Position numbers and translations under genes: made by a program
In this document: positions 1 through 9,002 of the stretch, in pieces
How positions within the stretch are numbered: position 1 is the stretch's first letter
How the letters are laid out: each line of letters begins with the position of its first letter
Notes under the pieces: generated by a model
The model's input: only the letters and a program-made list of their open reading frames with translations
Database searches by the model: none
Told to the model about the DNA's origin: nothing
DNA from: Caballeronia insecticola
GTDB taxonomy: Bacteria; Pseudomonadota; Gammaproteobacteria; Burkholderiales; Burkholderiaceae
Assembly: GCF_000402035.1 (NCBI RefSeq)
Contig: NC_021288.1
Coordinates: 744,001 to 808,000, forward strand
DNA length: 64,000 bases
Direction: 5' to 3'

Positions 1-2
1 AA

Positions 3-122
3 GTCGAGATTCCGACGCACTACAACCTTTATGCCGTCTGGCCTCGCGAGAAAACGGCACGCGTGGCGCCGCTCGTGGAGGCGATACGCGAGCTTGTCGC
101 GCAGACGGTCACGCGGTCTTAG
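3..122 (+). CDS. C-terminal end of a LysR-type regulator (partial)
   Basis: Only the last 39 residues and a TAG stop are inside the window; the start lies upstream. The reading frame (…YNLYAVWPREK… then a basic, alanine-rich helix) looks like the final strand and helix of a LysR effector-binding domain, where such Y-x-VWP segments are common. Its last 14 bases overlap the natural stop of the opposite-strand LysR gene, so the two genes converge. Family assignment is tentative because the DNA-binding half is not visible. Confidence 0.5.
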   Translation, partial: VEIPTHYNLYAVWPREKTARVAPLVEAIRELVAQTVTRS

Positions 123-993
123 CCACCTCCCGCACCGTCTCAAGAAACCGCGCAAGCACCGGAGACGGCGTCTCCGCACGATACCGCGCATGCAACTACA
201 CTTCCGGCGCCGGCGCTGCGAGCCGCACGAACGCAACGCCGCCGCTCGACAACTGCTGCGCCGACGACGGCAACAGCGCAACGCCCAGCCCCTCGCGCAG
301 CAAACACAGCAGCGTATGCAATTCGACGACTTCCTGTTCGATACGCGGCGTGAATCCCGCATCGACACAGCAGTCGCGCAGAAAACGCGCAAGCTGCGAT
401 TGCAACAAGCCGAACGACAAGAAGCGCTCCGTCGCCAGCTCACGCAGCGCGATCTCCTCGCGTGATGCGAGCGGATGCGCAAGCGGCAGCGCCACCACCG
501 CCGCTTCGCGCAGCACGACTTCGCTGGTGATCTCCGGGTCTTCATGCGACACGCGAAAGAAACACACGTCGAGCCGGCGTTCCTTCAACGCCTGAATCTG
601 CGCGGCGGGCGTCATCTCGTGCAGCGTCCATCGCACTTGCGGATGCTGGCGTGCGAAAGCGCCGAGCGTGCGCGGAATCGGCTCGACCATGGCCGAACTG
701 ATCACGCCGATCTCGAGGCTCCCCACTTCGCCGCGCCCCGCGCAACGCGTGAGATCGATCGCGCGCTCGAACTGCGCGAAGATCAACGGCGCCTGTTCCT
801 TCAGTGTTTTCCCTGCCTCCGTGAGTTCCACGCGATGTTGCGAGCGCAGAAACAGCGCCGTGCCCATCTCCTCTTCGAGGATGCGAATCTGCTGGCTCAA
901 AGGCGGCTGCGAGATGTGCAGGCGCGCGGCTGCGCGGCCGAAATGCAGTTCGTCGGCGAGCACCGCGAAGTAACGCAACAGCCGCATGTCCAT
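109..993 (-). pseudogene. LysR-type regulator interrupted by an in-frame amber codon
   Basis: The ATG at 993 opens a LysR protein with a clear N-terminal winged helix (LRYFAVLADELHFGRAAARL) and effector domain. The frame meets TAG at 196-198 after 265 residues. The same frame continues with 28 more residues (LHARYRAETPSPVLARFL…) to TGA at 109-111, exactly what the end of a normal ~294-residue LysR protein looks like. One base change, probably TGG (Trp) to TAG, explains the break. The gene faces away from the 1236-9731 operon, the usual arrangement for its activator. The truncated protein may keep DNA binding but lacks the last effector-domain helix, so function is uncertain; suppression or a sequencing error is also possible. 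Confidence 0.8.
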
Positions 994-1235
994 ATCGTTA
1001 ACGTATCAAGATCGTGGTCAAAAAATATTGTACAGAGCGTTCGTAACTTGTGAGACTGCATCGCAAGCAGCAGTGCACATCAGTGTGACACTCGATGCCG
1101 GCGAGGGGAAGGCGCAATCACACGCGTCTTGCAAAGGGCCGCATGGGCAAGCTCGCAAGGGCTTTCGTTCCATCGATGCGCCTGCCCGCGATCCGGCAAC
1201 TGGACACGCCAGTTCCCCTCAAGGAGATCGAGACC
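994..1235. promoter_or_regulatory. Divergent promoter region between LysR and the catabolic operon
   Basis: This 242-base gap separates the LysR start (993) from the first operon gene (1236) and must carry both promoters. An 8-base palindrome CGTTAACG sits at 996-1003 next to the LysR start, followed by an AT-rich stretch (about 1018-1035), unlike the GC-rich surroundings. A ribosome binding site AAGGAG lies at 1221-1226. Operator assignment is inference from position; no clear -35/-10 pair was seen. Confidence 0.4.
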
Positions 1236-2168
1236 ATGATCATCGACACAAGTTGTTATCCGACCAATCTCGTCGACCTCGCCTGGCGCCATGACGGCGA
1301 GCCCTTTTCCGGCGAGCGTCTGATCGAAGTGATGGACGGCCCGTACATCATCAACGGCAAGCCGCGCCGCATCGACCGTGCATTCATTCAACCGCCGCAA
1401 GGCAACACCATCTATACGTGGACCGACGGCGAGCGCACGGGCCGCGAGTCGATCGACGACTACATGGCGTACACCGTCGAGATGACGCAGAAGTATCCCG
1501 ACCGTCTGCTCGGCTGCTTCGTCTATAACCCGCGCTGCGGCCCGCAAAACGGCGCCGATGCGATCGAGTTCTATGCGAAGGAGCACGGCTTCAAGATGGT
1601 GCAGTTGCAGGCCAACATGCACGCGTACCGTCCGGACCGCGCGCTCGACTGGCTGCGGCCCGCATTGCGCAAATGCGCGGACCTGGGCCTGATCGTGAAG
1701 CTGCATACCGGCGACGGCCCGTACAGCATTCCGAGCGAATGGTATCCGCTGATTCGCGAGTTTCCGTCGGTGCCTTTCATCATGGCGCACTTCGGCGTGC
1801 AGACCGGCGGCGTGTATTGCTTCGAGCCGTATCAGATGGCGCTCGACACGCCCAACGTGTATTGCGAATCGAGCTGGTGCCTGCAATCGCGCATCGTCGA
1901 GTTCGCGAAGGTGCTGCCCACGCACAAGATCCTGTACGGCTCCGACACGCCGCCCAACGAGCCCGGCATGTGGCTGCGTCTGCTCGAAGTGCTGTGCCAC
2001 GAGCCGCCGCAAGGCCTCAATCTCGACGAAGACACGCTCGAAGATTATCTCGGCAACAACCTCGCGCGCATGATCGGCATCGAGCCGAGCGCGCCGCCGC
2101 GAAGCGTCGAGGAAGCACAGGCTTACCTCGACCAATGTAAAGAAAACGACTACGCAGGAGCGCGCTGA
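1236..2168 (+). CDS. Amidohydrolase-2 family protein lacking the HxH metal motif
   Basis: This 310-residue TIM-barrel protein belongs to the amidohydrolase-2 family (ACMSD / resorcylate decarboxylase type). The ATG at 1236 is chosen because AAGGAG precedes it and it aligns with the next gene's start; the frame is open further upstream. It is co-linear and strongly similar to that next gene. His157 (KLHTGDG), His185 (MAHFG) and Asp237 (YGSDTPP) are kept. However, the N-terminal motif that should read HxH is S-C-Y (residues 6-8, after MIIDT), and the His of the neighbour's KLHANMH is Gln (QLQANMH). The active site is therefore probably metal-poor or dead; it may act as a structural or regulatory partner of its paralogue. 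Its stop overlaps the next start by one base (TGATG), so the two are translationally coupled. Confidence 0.85.
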   Translation: MIIDTSCYPTNLVDLAWRHDGEPFSGERLIEVMDGPYIINGKPRRIDRAFIQPPQGNTIYTWTDGERTGRESIDDYMAYTVEMTQKYPDRLLGCFVYNPRCGPQNGADAIEFYAKEHGFKMVQLQANMHAYRPDRALDWLRPALRKCADLGLIVKLHTGDGPYSIPSEWYPLIREFPSVPFIMAHFGVQTGGVYCFEPYQMALDTPNVYCESSWCLQSRIVEFAKVLPTHKILYGSDTPPNEPGMWLRLLEVLCHEPPQGLNLDEDTLEDYLGNNLARMIGIEPSAPPRSVEEAQAYLDQCKENDYAGAR

Positions 2169-3100
2169 TGATCATCGATACCCATCTGCATCCGACCAAT
2201 CTCGTCGACGAAGCCTGGCGACATACCGGCGAGCCCTTCACCGGCGAACGTCTGCTCAAGATGATGGACGGCCCGTACATCATCAACGGCAAGCCGCGCC
2301 GCATCGACATGGGCTTCATTCAGCCGCCGCCCGGCAACACCGGTTATCGCGACGGCAACCGCCGCGGCCGCGAAGGCATTCGCGATTACATGTCGTATAT
2401 CGCCGAGCTTACGCAGAAGTATCCGGACCGCTTCATCGGCAACTTCACGTATAACCCGCGCTGGGGTCCGGAGAACGGCGCCGCCGAACTCGAATTCCAT
2501 GTGAAGGAATACGGCTTCAAGATGCTCAAGCTGCACGCGAACATGCACGGCTACCGGCCGGATCGCGCGCTCGACTGGCTGCGTCCGGCGATGAAGAAGT
2601 GCGCGGAACTAGGTGTTGTCGTGCTGATTCATACCGGCGACGGACCGTACACCATTCCCACGCAGTTCTATCCGATCATTCGCGAGTTCCCGATGGTGAA
2701 CTTCATCATCGGTCACTTCGGCATTCAGACCGGCGGCAATTATTCGTTCGAAGCCTTCTGGATGGCGATGGATACGCCCAACGTGTATTGCGAGTCGGGC
2801 TGGTGCTATCAGTCGCGCATCGTCGAATTCGCGCGCGAATTGCCGCGCAACAAGATCGTGTTCGGCACGGATTCGCCGCCGAACGAACCGGGCATGTGGC
2901 TGCGCGAACTCGAGATGCTGTGCGGACCCGCGCCGCAAGGCATGGATCTCGACGAGGACGGTCTCGAAGACTACATGGGCAACAACATCGCGCGGCTCGT
3001 GGGCATCGAGCCGACGAAGCCGCCGAAGGATCTCGCCGAAGCGGAGAAGCGCCTGAAGGCGACCTACGTGAAGAGCGACGACCTCGTGCAGCCTGCCTGA
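2168..3100 (+). CDS. Amidohydrolase-2 family metal-dependent hydrolase/decarboxylase
   Basis: This 310-residue TIM-barrel protein is the intact paralogue of the preceding gene. It carries the full metal-site set: HxH at His6/His8 (DTHLHPT), His155 (LIHTGDG), His183 (IGHFG) and Asp235 (FGTDSPP). Members of this family use Zn or Mn for hydrolysis of lactones and amides or for non-oxidative decarboxylation of aromatic and heteroaromatic acids. The exact substrate cannot be read from sequence. It lies second in an eight-gene operon that also encodes a CobW-type metallochaperone, a plausible metal supplier. A heteromer with the preceding degenerate copy is inferred from their coupling and equal length. 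Confidence 0.88.
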   Translation: MIIDTHLHPTNLVDEAWRHTGEPFTGERLLKMMDGPYIINGKPRRIDMGFIQPPPGNTGYRDGNRRGREGIRDYMSYIAELTQKYPDRFIGNFTYNPRWGPENGAAELEFHVKEYGFKMLKLHANMHGYRPDRALDWLRPAMKKCAELGVVVLIHTGDGPYTIPTQFYPIIREFPMVNFIIGHFGIQTGGNYSFEAFWMAMDTPNVYCESGWCYQSRIVEFARELPRNKIVFGTDSPPNEPGMWLRELEMLCGPAPQGMDLDEDGLEDYMGNNIARLVGIEPTKPPKDLAEAEKRLKATYVKSDDLVQPA

Positions 3101-3153
3101 TTCAACGGGCGCGTGCTGCTCGCGCGCCCCGCTTCTTTTCCACGGAGCTCAAG

Positions 3154-4539
3154 ATGGCCGATAACCTCTTTCGCGCCTCGCAGGACTTTCATCGCATGGC
3201 GCACGCGTATCGCGAGCGTTATCCCGACGATGTGCTCACGCTGCGCGATGTCGTCTCGGCGAATCAGGACGTCACCGCAATCGTCGCGCAACTCGCCGCG
3301 CGCGGCCAGCATCCCATGCTCGTATGCGAGAACGTGGACGGCCTCGGCGTGCCGCTCGCGACCAACTTCTTCGCATCGCGCGAGCGCATCGGCCGTCTGT
3401 TCGACGTGAGCGCGAACGACCTCTTCGATGCGTATCAACAGCGCGCCAATGCACCGGTGGCACCGACGTATGTATCGAGCGGTCCGGTGCTCGACGAAAT
3501 CATCGAGGGCGACAACGTCGATCTCGCGCATCTGCCGATGATCCGCCACTTCGACACCGACCGCGGTCCGTATGTCACGAACGCGGTGATCGTCGCGGAA
3601 GATCCGGTGACGGGCATCGCCAATCTCAGCTATCACCGTTCGATGCCGCATGCACGCAATGCGCTCGCGACGAGTCTGCATTCGCGCGGTCACTTATGGC
3701 GCATGCTGCAAACGGCCAAAGCACGCGGCGACACGCTGAAGGTGGCGATGGTCATCGGCGCGCATCCGTTGTTCATGCTCGCGGCCGCATCGCGCGTGCC
3801 GTTCGGCGCCGACGAGCGCGCAATCGCGGGCGGACTCTTCGGTGCGCCGCTCGAGCTGGTGCGTACGCCGCGCTACGGCATTGGCGTACCGGCATCCGCG
3901 GAGTTCGTGCTGGAAGGCTCGATCGATCCCGAGGCACGCGCCGAAGAAGGCCCGTTCGGCGAATTCACCGGCTATTCATCGGACCGTTCGACCAACAACG
4001 TATTGCGCGTGGATACGATGATGCGCCGCCGCGATGCATGGCTCGTCGATGTCGTCGGCGGGCCGTATGCCGAACACCTCACGCTCGCGCGTCTGCCGCG
4101 CGAAGCGGAGATGAGCGAGAAGCTGAAGGCGCGCTTTCCTTCGGTCACGGCGCTGCACTATCCGAACTCGGGCACGCACTTTCATTGCTATGTGGCGCTC
4201 AAGCAGACGCGCGACGGCGAAGCGCGCCAGATCATGCTCGCGCTGCTCGGCTGGGACCCGTATCTCAAACATGTCGTGGCCGTCGACAGCGACATCGACA
4301 TCACCGACGACTCGCAGGTGCTGTGGGCCGTCTCGGCACATGCGCAACCGCACGAAGATGTGTTTATCGTCGGCGGCTTGCCGGGCAGTCCGCTCGATCC
4401 CTCTTCATCCGTCGACGGCACCACGTCACGCATGGGCATCGACGCGACACGCGGCGCGCGTTTCGACGGCATTCGCGCACGCATCGGCGATGCGGCACTT
4501 CAACGCGCCGCCGAGATTCTCGCCGGAGCCGCGCGATGA
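3154..4539 (+). CDS. UbiD-family prenyl-FMN-dependent decarboxylase
   Basis: A 461-residue UbiD-family protein. These enzymes reversibly decarboxylate aromatic, heteroaromatic or alpha,beta-unsaturated acids using prenylated FMN. The family signature [10 protein letters not shown] is at residues 265-274, with the prFMN/phosphate-binding region around 156-165 ([10 protein letters not shown]) and [12 protein letters not shown] at 200-211. The start at 3154 is the first Met that gives the normal N-terminus ([12 protein letters not shown]). Its stop overlaps the next gene by ATGA, and the next gene encodes the matching cofactor synthase. Substrate unknown; the nucleobase permease and deaminase in the operon argue for a nitrogen-containing ring acid rather than 4-hydroxybenzoate, but that is inference. 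Confidence 0.9.
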   Translation: MADNLFRASQDFHRMAHAYRERYPDDVLTLRDVVSANQDVTAIVAQLAARGQHPMLVCENVDGLGVPLATNFFASRERIGRLFDVSANDLFDAYQQRANAPVAPTYVSSGPVLDEIIEGDNVDLAHLPMIRHFDTDRGPYVTNAVIVAEDPVTGIANLSYHRSMPHARNALATSLHSRGHLWRMLQTAKARGDTLKVAMVIGAHPLFMLAAASRVPFGADERAIAGGLFGAPLELVRTPRYGIGVPASAEFVLEGSIDPEARAEEGPFGEFTGYSSDRSTNNVLRVDTMMRRRDAWLVDVVGGPYAEHLTLARLPREAEMSEKLKARFPSVTALHYPNSGTHFHCYVALKQTRDGEARQIMLALLGWDPYLKHVVAVDSDIDITDDSQVLWAVSAHAQPHEDVFIVGGLPGSPLDPSSSVDGTTSRMGIDATRGARFDGIRARIGDAALQRAAEILAGAAR

Positions 4540-5108
4540 GCACGCGTCGCATCGCGGTGGGCATCAGCGGCGCATCGGGCTTTGCATACGGCGTGCGCCT
4601 GTTGCAGTTGCTGCGCGAACTCGATATCGAAACGCATTTGACCGTATCGCGCAGTGCGCTGTTGACGATGACGCACGAAACCGACTACAAGCTCGCCGAC
4701 GTGACCGCGCTCGCCTGCGTCACCTATCGATGCGACGACATGGCCGCGGCGATATCGAGCGGTTCGTTCCGCACGCTCGGCATGATCGTCGCGCCCTGTT
4801 CGATGAAGACGCTCGCGGAAATTGCAAGCGGTCTTTCGTCGAGCCTGATTTCGCGCGCCGCCGACGTCACGTTGAAGGAGCGCCGTCCGCTTGTGCTGCT
4901 CGCGCGCGAAACGCCTTATACGCTGGCGCATCTGCGCAACATGGTCGCGGTCACGGAAATGGGCGGCATCGTCGCGCCGCCGGTGCCCGCGTTCTATGCG
5001 CGTCCCGCATCGCTCGACGCAATGATCGATCACACCCTCGGACGTGTGCTGGACTTGTTCGGCCTCGATTGCGGCGCCGTCCGGCGCTGGAAAGAAACGC
5101 AAGCATGA
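4536..5108 (+). CDS. UbiX-family flavin prenyltransferase
   Basis: A 190-residue flavoprotein of the UbiX/Pad1 family that makes prenyl-FMN from FMN and dimethylallyl phosphate for UbiD-type enzymes. The N-terminal [11 protein letters not shown] (residues 9-19), the [10 protein letters not shown] segment and the conserved [10 protein letters not shown] and [13 protein letters not shown] motifs are all present. It overlaps the UbiD gene by four bases (ATGA), so the pair is made together. Length is normal. Housekeeping UbiX usually lies elsewhere, so this is probably a dedicated copy. Confidence 0.92.
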   Translation: MSTRRIAVGISGASGFAYGVRLLQLLRELDIETHLTVSRSALLTMTHETDYKLADVTALACVTYRCDDMAAAISSGSFRTLGMIVAPCSMKTLAEIASGLSSSLISRAADVTLKERRPLVLLARETPYTLAHLRNMVAVTEMGGIVAPPVPAFYARPASLDAMIDHTLGRVLDLFGLDCGAVRRWKETQA

Positions 5109-5128
5109 TCACTCAAAGGAGACACGCC

Positions 5129-6178
5129 ATGACGCATATCCACACCACGCACAACGCCTTCCAGAAGATTCCGGTGACGGTGCTGACCGGCTTTCTCGGC
5201 GCGGGCAAGACCACGCTTTTGAACTACATCCTGCGCGAGAAGCACGGCCACAAGATCGCGGTGATCGAAAACGAGTTCGGCGAAGTGGGTATCGACGGCG
5301 GGCTCGTGCTCGAGTCGACCGAAGAGATCTACGAGATGACGAACGGCTGCGTCTGCTGCGTGGGCGCGGTGCGCGAAGATCTCGTGCGCATCGTGCGCAT
5401 GCTGGTCGAGCGGCCGGACCGGCTCGATCACATCATTGTCGAGACGAGCGGGCTGGCCGATCCTTATCCGGTCGCGCAGACCTTTTTCATCGACGATCCC
5501 ATCGCGCAACGCGTGACGCTCGATGCCGTGGTCACGATGGTCGATGCAAAACACATCGCCGCGCATCTGGACGATCTCGTGCTCGACGGCCGCGACAATC
5601 AGGCGGTAGATCAGATCGTCTGCGCGGACCGCATCGTGATCAACAAGGTCGATCTCGTCACGCCGCGAGAGATCGCGTCGCTTACCGAGCGTCTGCGCGG
5701 ACTCAATGCGACGGCTGAAATTGTGGAGTCGAATTATGCGCGGATCGATCTGCGCAGCATTCTCGGCGTGGGCGCCAACGAGTTCGCGCAACAGCTCGTC
5801 GAAGCCGATCACGATCACGATCATGACCACCACGATGAGCATCATCATGAAGACGATCATCAACACGACGACAGCGTGTCCTCGGTCGGCATCGAAGTCG
5901 ATGCGGATGTCGATCTCGACGCGCTGCAAACGTGGCTCGCCGAACTGCGCTCGGCGGACGCCGCCAACCTGTTTCGCATGAAGGGCATCGTCGCGGTGCG
6001 CGGTGAGCCGTATCGCTACGTGCTGCAGGGCGTGCACGACATCATCGAACTGCGCGCGGCGCAGGCGTGGGGCAGCGAGCCGCGTTCGAGCCGCGTCGTA
6101 TTCATCGGACGCGAGCTTGACCGCGCCGCGCTCAACGAGCGCTTTCGTGCGTGCCTGGCCGTGCCGGTCGCGGCCTGA
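5129..6178 (+). CDS. CobW/COG0523 GTPase, putative metallochaperone
   Basis: A 349-residue G3E-family GTPase. It shows Walker A GFLGAGKT (21-28), the metal-binding GCVCC motif (73-77), the ETSGLADP segment, NKVD (172-175) and a long His/Asp-rich stretch at 227-248 before the CobW C-terminal domain. COG0523 proteins bind Zn, Co or Fe and deliver or conserve metal for client enzymes. ATG 5129 is preferred over in-frame ATG 5105 because AAGGAGA lies just upstream. Sitting between decarboxylase and hydrolase genes, its likely clients are the amidohydrolases of this operon. A general zinc-limitation role would predict a Zur box upstream; none was recognised. Confidence 0.9.
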   Translation: MTHIHTTHNAFQKIPVTVLTGFLGAGKTTLLNYILREKHGHKIAVIENEFGEVGIDGGLVLESTEEIYEMTNGCVCCVGAVREDLVRIVRMLVERPDRLDHIIVETSGLADPYPVAQTFFIDDPIAQRVTLDAVVTMVDAKHIAAHLDDLVLDGRDNQAVDQIVCADRIVINKVDLVTPREIASLTERLRGLNATAEIVESNYARIDLRSILGVGANEFAQQLVEADHDHDHDHHDEHHHEDDHQHDDSVSSVGIEVDADVDLDALQTWLAELRSADAANLFRMKGIVAVRGEPYRYVLQGVHDIIELRAAQAWGSEPRSSRVVFIGRELDRAALNERFRACLAVPVAA

Positions 6179-6190
6179 CGCTCGATGCCG

Positions 6191-6223
6191 CCGATAAGCC
6201 ACCGATAAGCCGCCGATAACGAT
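6191..6223. repeat. Three tandem copies of an 11-base unit
   Basis: CCGATAAGCCA, CCGATAAGCCG and CCGATAACGAT follow each other with an 11-base period in the 61-base gap between the CobW-type gene and the permease gene, ending a few bases before the permease ribosome binding site (CAGGAG). The third copy is decayed at its end. It is too short for a protein repeat and has no dyad symmetry; it may come from replication slippage. Confidence 0.8.
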
Positions 6224-6239
6224 AATCAGGAGACACGTG

Positions 6240-7580
6240 ATGAATACCGATCAACACCCCGTCGACCGCGTCCTGCCGAAACGGCAGATGATCACGCTCG
6301 GCCTGCAGCACATGCTCGTTGCTTATATCGGCGCGATTGCCGTTCCGCTGATCGTCGCGTCGGCGCTGAAGATGTCGCCTGCCGACACCACCGTGCTCAT
6401 CAGCACGGCGCTCTTCTGTTCGGGCATTTCGACGGTGCTGCAAACCGTCGGCTTCTGGAAGTTCGGCGTGCGTCTGCCGATTTTGCAAGGCGTCGCGTTC
6501 AGCAGCGTGGGGCCGGTCATCGCGATCGGCCTGAGTCCGGGCGTCGGCTTCGCGGGCGTCTGCGGCGCGGTGATCGGCGCGGGCGTGTTCACGATGTTTG
6601 CCGCGCCGCTCGTCGGCCGCCTGCGCCGCTTCTTTCCGCCGGTGGTGACAGGCTGCATCGTGACCGTGATCGGCTTGCAACTCTTTCCCGTTGCGTATCA
6701 ATGGGCGGGCGGGGGCGAGGCCGCGCGGCAGCACTTCGGCGCGCTGCCGTTCCTCTGCGTCGCGCTGTTCGTCGCGCTGGTGATCCTCGCCGTCAACCGC
6801 TTCGCGAACGCGTTCCTGCGCAATCTGTCGGTGCTGATCGGGCTCGTCGCGGGCAGCGTGCTGGCATGCGCGCTCGGCATGGGCGACTTCGCCAACGTCG
6901 CTCAGGCACCGTGGTTCACGATGCCGCTGCCGTTTCACTTCGGCATGCCCGTGTTCTCGCTCGTTCCGGTGATGACCATGATCGTCGTGATGGTCGTGCA
7001 GATGGTCGAGTCGATGGGTCTCTTCGTTGCAATCGGCGATATCGTCGAGAAGAACATCAGCGAAGAAGACGCCGTGCGCGGCATGCGTGCGAACGGTCTC
7101 GCAAGCGCGATTGCGGGCATGTTCGCGGCGTTTCCGTTCATTGCGTTCATGGAGAACGTCGGGCTCGTGATTCTCACCGGCGTGCGCAGCCGCTGGGTCG
7201 TGGCGGTGAGCGGCGTGCTCATGTGCGTGGTGGCGCTCGTGCCGAAGATCGGCGCCGTGGTGGCATCGACGCCCTCGGCCGCGCTCGGCGGCGCGGGCAT
7301 CGCGATGTTCGGCGTCGTGGTCGCGGCGGGCGTGCAGACGCTTGCGAAAGTGGACTTCGAGAAGAATCGCTACAACGTGCTGATTGTCGGCTTCACGATC
7401 GCAACCGCACTCATTCCGGTGATGGCCCCGCAAGTCTTCAAGCAGATGCCCGACTGGACGCAACCCTTCGTGCACAGCGGCGTCGTGCTGGCGTGTCTCG
7501 TGTCGGTCGTGCTGAACGCCGTGCTCAACGGCGCGCACGAAGAAGAGGCCGTCCCTGCGCACAGCATGGTGCGCGAGTAA
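6240..7580 (+). CDS. NCS2-family nucleobase permease (uracil/xanthine type)
   Basis: A 446-residue integral membrane protein with about 12-14 hydrophobic segments of the nucleobase-ascorbate transporter (NCS2) family, an inner-membrane proton symporter for purines or pyrimidines. The family signature appears as ENVGLVILTGVRSR. LPILQGVAFSSVGP in the first half and GGAGIAMFGVVVAAGVQTL in the second match family substrate-site regions. ATG 6240 is preferred over GTG 6237; CAGGAG is upstream. It is followed after six bases by a deaminase-like gene, so the imported ring probably feeds that enzyme. Substrate (xanthine, uric acid, uracil or an analogue) cannot be decided by eye. Confidence 0.9.
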   Translation: MNTDQHPVDRVLPKRQMITLGLQHMLVAYIGAIAVPLIVASALKMSPADTTVLISTALFCSGISTVLQTVGFWKFGVRLPILQGVAFSSVGPVIAIGLSPGVGFAGVCGAVIGAGVFTMFAAPLVGRLRRFFPPVVTGCIVTVIGLQLFPVAYQWAGGGEAARQHFGALPFLCVALFVALVILAVNRFANAFLRNLSVLIGLVAGSVLACALGMGDFANVAQAPWFTMPLPFHFGMPVFSLVPVMTMIVVMVVQMVESMGLFVAIGDIVEKNISEEDAVRGMRANGLASAIAGMFAAFPFIAFMENVGLVILTGVRSRWVVAVSGVLMCVVALVPKIGAVVASTPSAALGGAGIAMFGVVVAAGVQTLAKVDFEKNRYNVLIVGFTIATALIPVMAPQVFKQMPDWTQPFVHSGVVLACLVSVVLNAVLNGAHEEEAVPAHSMVRE

Positions 7581-7586
7581 ATCGCA

Positions 7587-8990
7587 ATGACCGGACAGAC
7601 CAACGTGAAAACACAAACCAAAGCAGTACTAATCAAAAATCCTGTGGCGGTGATGAGCGGATTGCGTGGCGATGCCGCGCGTCTGGGTCCCGTGGACATC
7701 CGCATCCGCGACGGCGTGATCCGCGAAATCGCGCCGAATCTCGACGCACGCGACGACGAACGCGTCATCGATGCAAGCGCGTGCGTGGTGTATCCCGGCT
7801 GGGTCAACACGCATCATCATCTGTTCCAGAACCTGCTGAAAGCGGTGCCTTCCGGCATCAATGCAGACTTGCAGGAATGGCTCGCCGCCGTGCCCTACCC
7901 GCGGCTCGCGCGCTTCACTCCGGAGCTGGCGCGCGTGGCCGCGCGTCTCGGCATGGCGGAGCTGCTGCTGTCGGGCGTCACGACCTGCGCCGATCATCAC
8001 TATCTCTATCACGCGCAAGGCACGACAGAAACGGGCGATATTCTGTTCGACGAAGCCGCTTCGTTCGGGCTGCGTTTCGTGCTTTGCCGAGGCGGCGCGT
8101 TGCAGGCGGCGGGCGATCATCCGGGCTTCTCGAAGCTTGCGCTCAAGCCCGAATCGCTCGATCAGATGTTGTCCGACATCGAACGTCTGAAGGCGCGCTA
8201 TCACGATGCGCATGCGGCATCGATGCGCCGCGTCGTCGTCGCGCCGACCACGCCGACTTTCTCGTTGCCGCCCGCGCTGTTGCCCGAAATCGCGCGCGCG
8301 GCGCGTGGCATGGGTCTGCGCATGCATACGCATCTGTCGGAGACGCGGCGCTATGTCGACTTTTGCCGCGAGCGCTTCGACCGGTTGCCGGTCGAGTTCG
8401 TCGCCGATCACGAATGGCTCGGCCCCGACGTGTGGTTCGCGCATCTCGTGCATCTCGAAGCAAGCGAGATTGCGATGCTCGCCGAGACCGGCAGCGGCTG
8501 CTCGCACTGCCCCGTCAGCAACGCGCGGCTTGGCAGCGGCATTGCGCCCGCGCCGCAGATGGCCGCGGCGGGTGTGCCGATGTCGCTCGCGGTGGATGGC
8601 GTCGCCTCGAACGAGTCCGGCAGCATGACCAGCGAGGCGCACTTCGCGTGGCTCGTGCATCGCGCGGCGCAGGGCGCGTCGGCCACCACCGTCGAGGAGA
8701 CGATCCATTGGGGCAGCGCGGGCGGCGCGGGCGTGCTGGGCCTCGATGCCGTCGGCACGCTCGAAGTGGGCAAGGCGGCCGATCTCGCGCTGTACGACAT
8801 CGACGATCCGCGCTTCTACGGCTTTCACGATCTCGCCGTGGCGCCGGTGACGGCAGGCGAGCCCGCGCGCGTGCGCTACAACATCGTGAATGGCCGCGTA
8901 GTCGTGGACGATGGCGTGATACCGGGACTCGATCTCGACGCGCTTCGTCATCAGGCGGTGGATGGCGTCAAGCTGTTGCTCGCGGATTGA
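7587..8990 (+). CDS. Amidohydrolase of the AtzB/TrzN/8-oxoguanine deaminase group
   Basis: A 467-residue metal-dependent hydrolase of the cytosine/guanine/atrazine deaminase superfamily. The N-terminal beta-sandwich precedes the PGWVNTHHHLFQNLLK metal motif (His76/His78). MRMHTHLSET, the AHLVHL His and SLAVDGVASNES (metal Asp) follow, and the C-terminus GKAADLALYDID is typical. The S-N-E-S context resembles 8-oxoguanine deaminases and hydroxydechloroatrazine ethylaminohydrolase, which remove amine from an N-heteroaromatic ring. It directly follows a nucleobase permease, which supports a ring-deaminating role. The specific substrate is unproven. Confidence 0.85.
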   Translation: MTGQTNVKTQTKAVLIKNPVAVMSGLRGDAARLGPVDIRIRDGVIREIAPNLDARDDERVIDASACVVYPGWVNTHHHLFQNLLKAVPSGINADLQEWLAAVPYPRLARFTPELARVAARLGMAELLLSGVTTCADHHYLYHAQGTTETGDILFDEAASFGLRFVLCRGGALQAAGDHPGFSKLALKPESLDQMLSDIERLKARYHDAHAASMRRVVVAPTTPTFSLPPALLPEIARAARGMGLRMHTHLSETRRYVDFCRERFDRLPVEFVADHEWLGPDVWFAHLVHLEASEIAMLAETGSGCSHCPVSNARLGSGIAPAPQMAAAGVPMSLAVDGVASNESGSMTSEAHFAWLVHRAAQGASATTVEETIHWGSAGGAGVLGLDAVGTLEVGKAADLALYDIDDPRFYGFHDLAVAPVTAGEPARVRYNIVNGRVVVDDGVIPGLDLDALRHQAVDGVKLLLAD

Positions 8991-9002
8991 CGGGGCATCG
9001 CG

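Noticed and set aside
31..465. Plus-strand frame over the LysR gene
   Set aside because: Arg-rich shadow of the minus-strand LysR gene.
5810..5875. Short repeats of GATCAC/CATGAC as a CRISPR or satellite
   Set aside because: They encode the His/Asp-rich loop of the CobW-type GTPase; no spacer structure.
5030..6202. Long minus-strand open frame (390 codons) opposite the UbiX/CobW-type genes
   Set aside because: It is rich in Arg, His and Asp with no family motif, lies antisense to clear genes, and is explained by GC-rich codon bias.
6132..7616. 494-codon minus-strand open frame opposite the permease gene
   Set aside because: His/Arg-rich composition mirrors the antisense of a hydrophobic membrane protein; no start site or homology.
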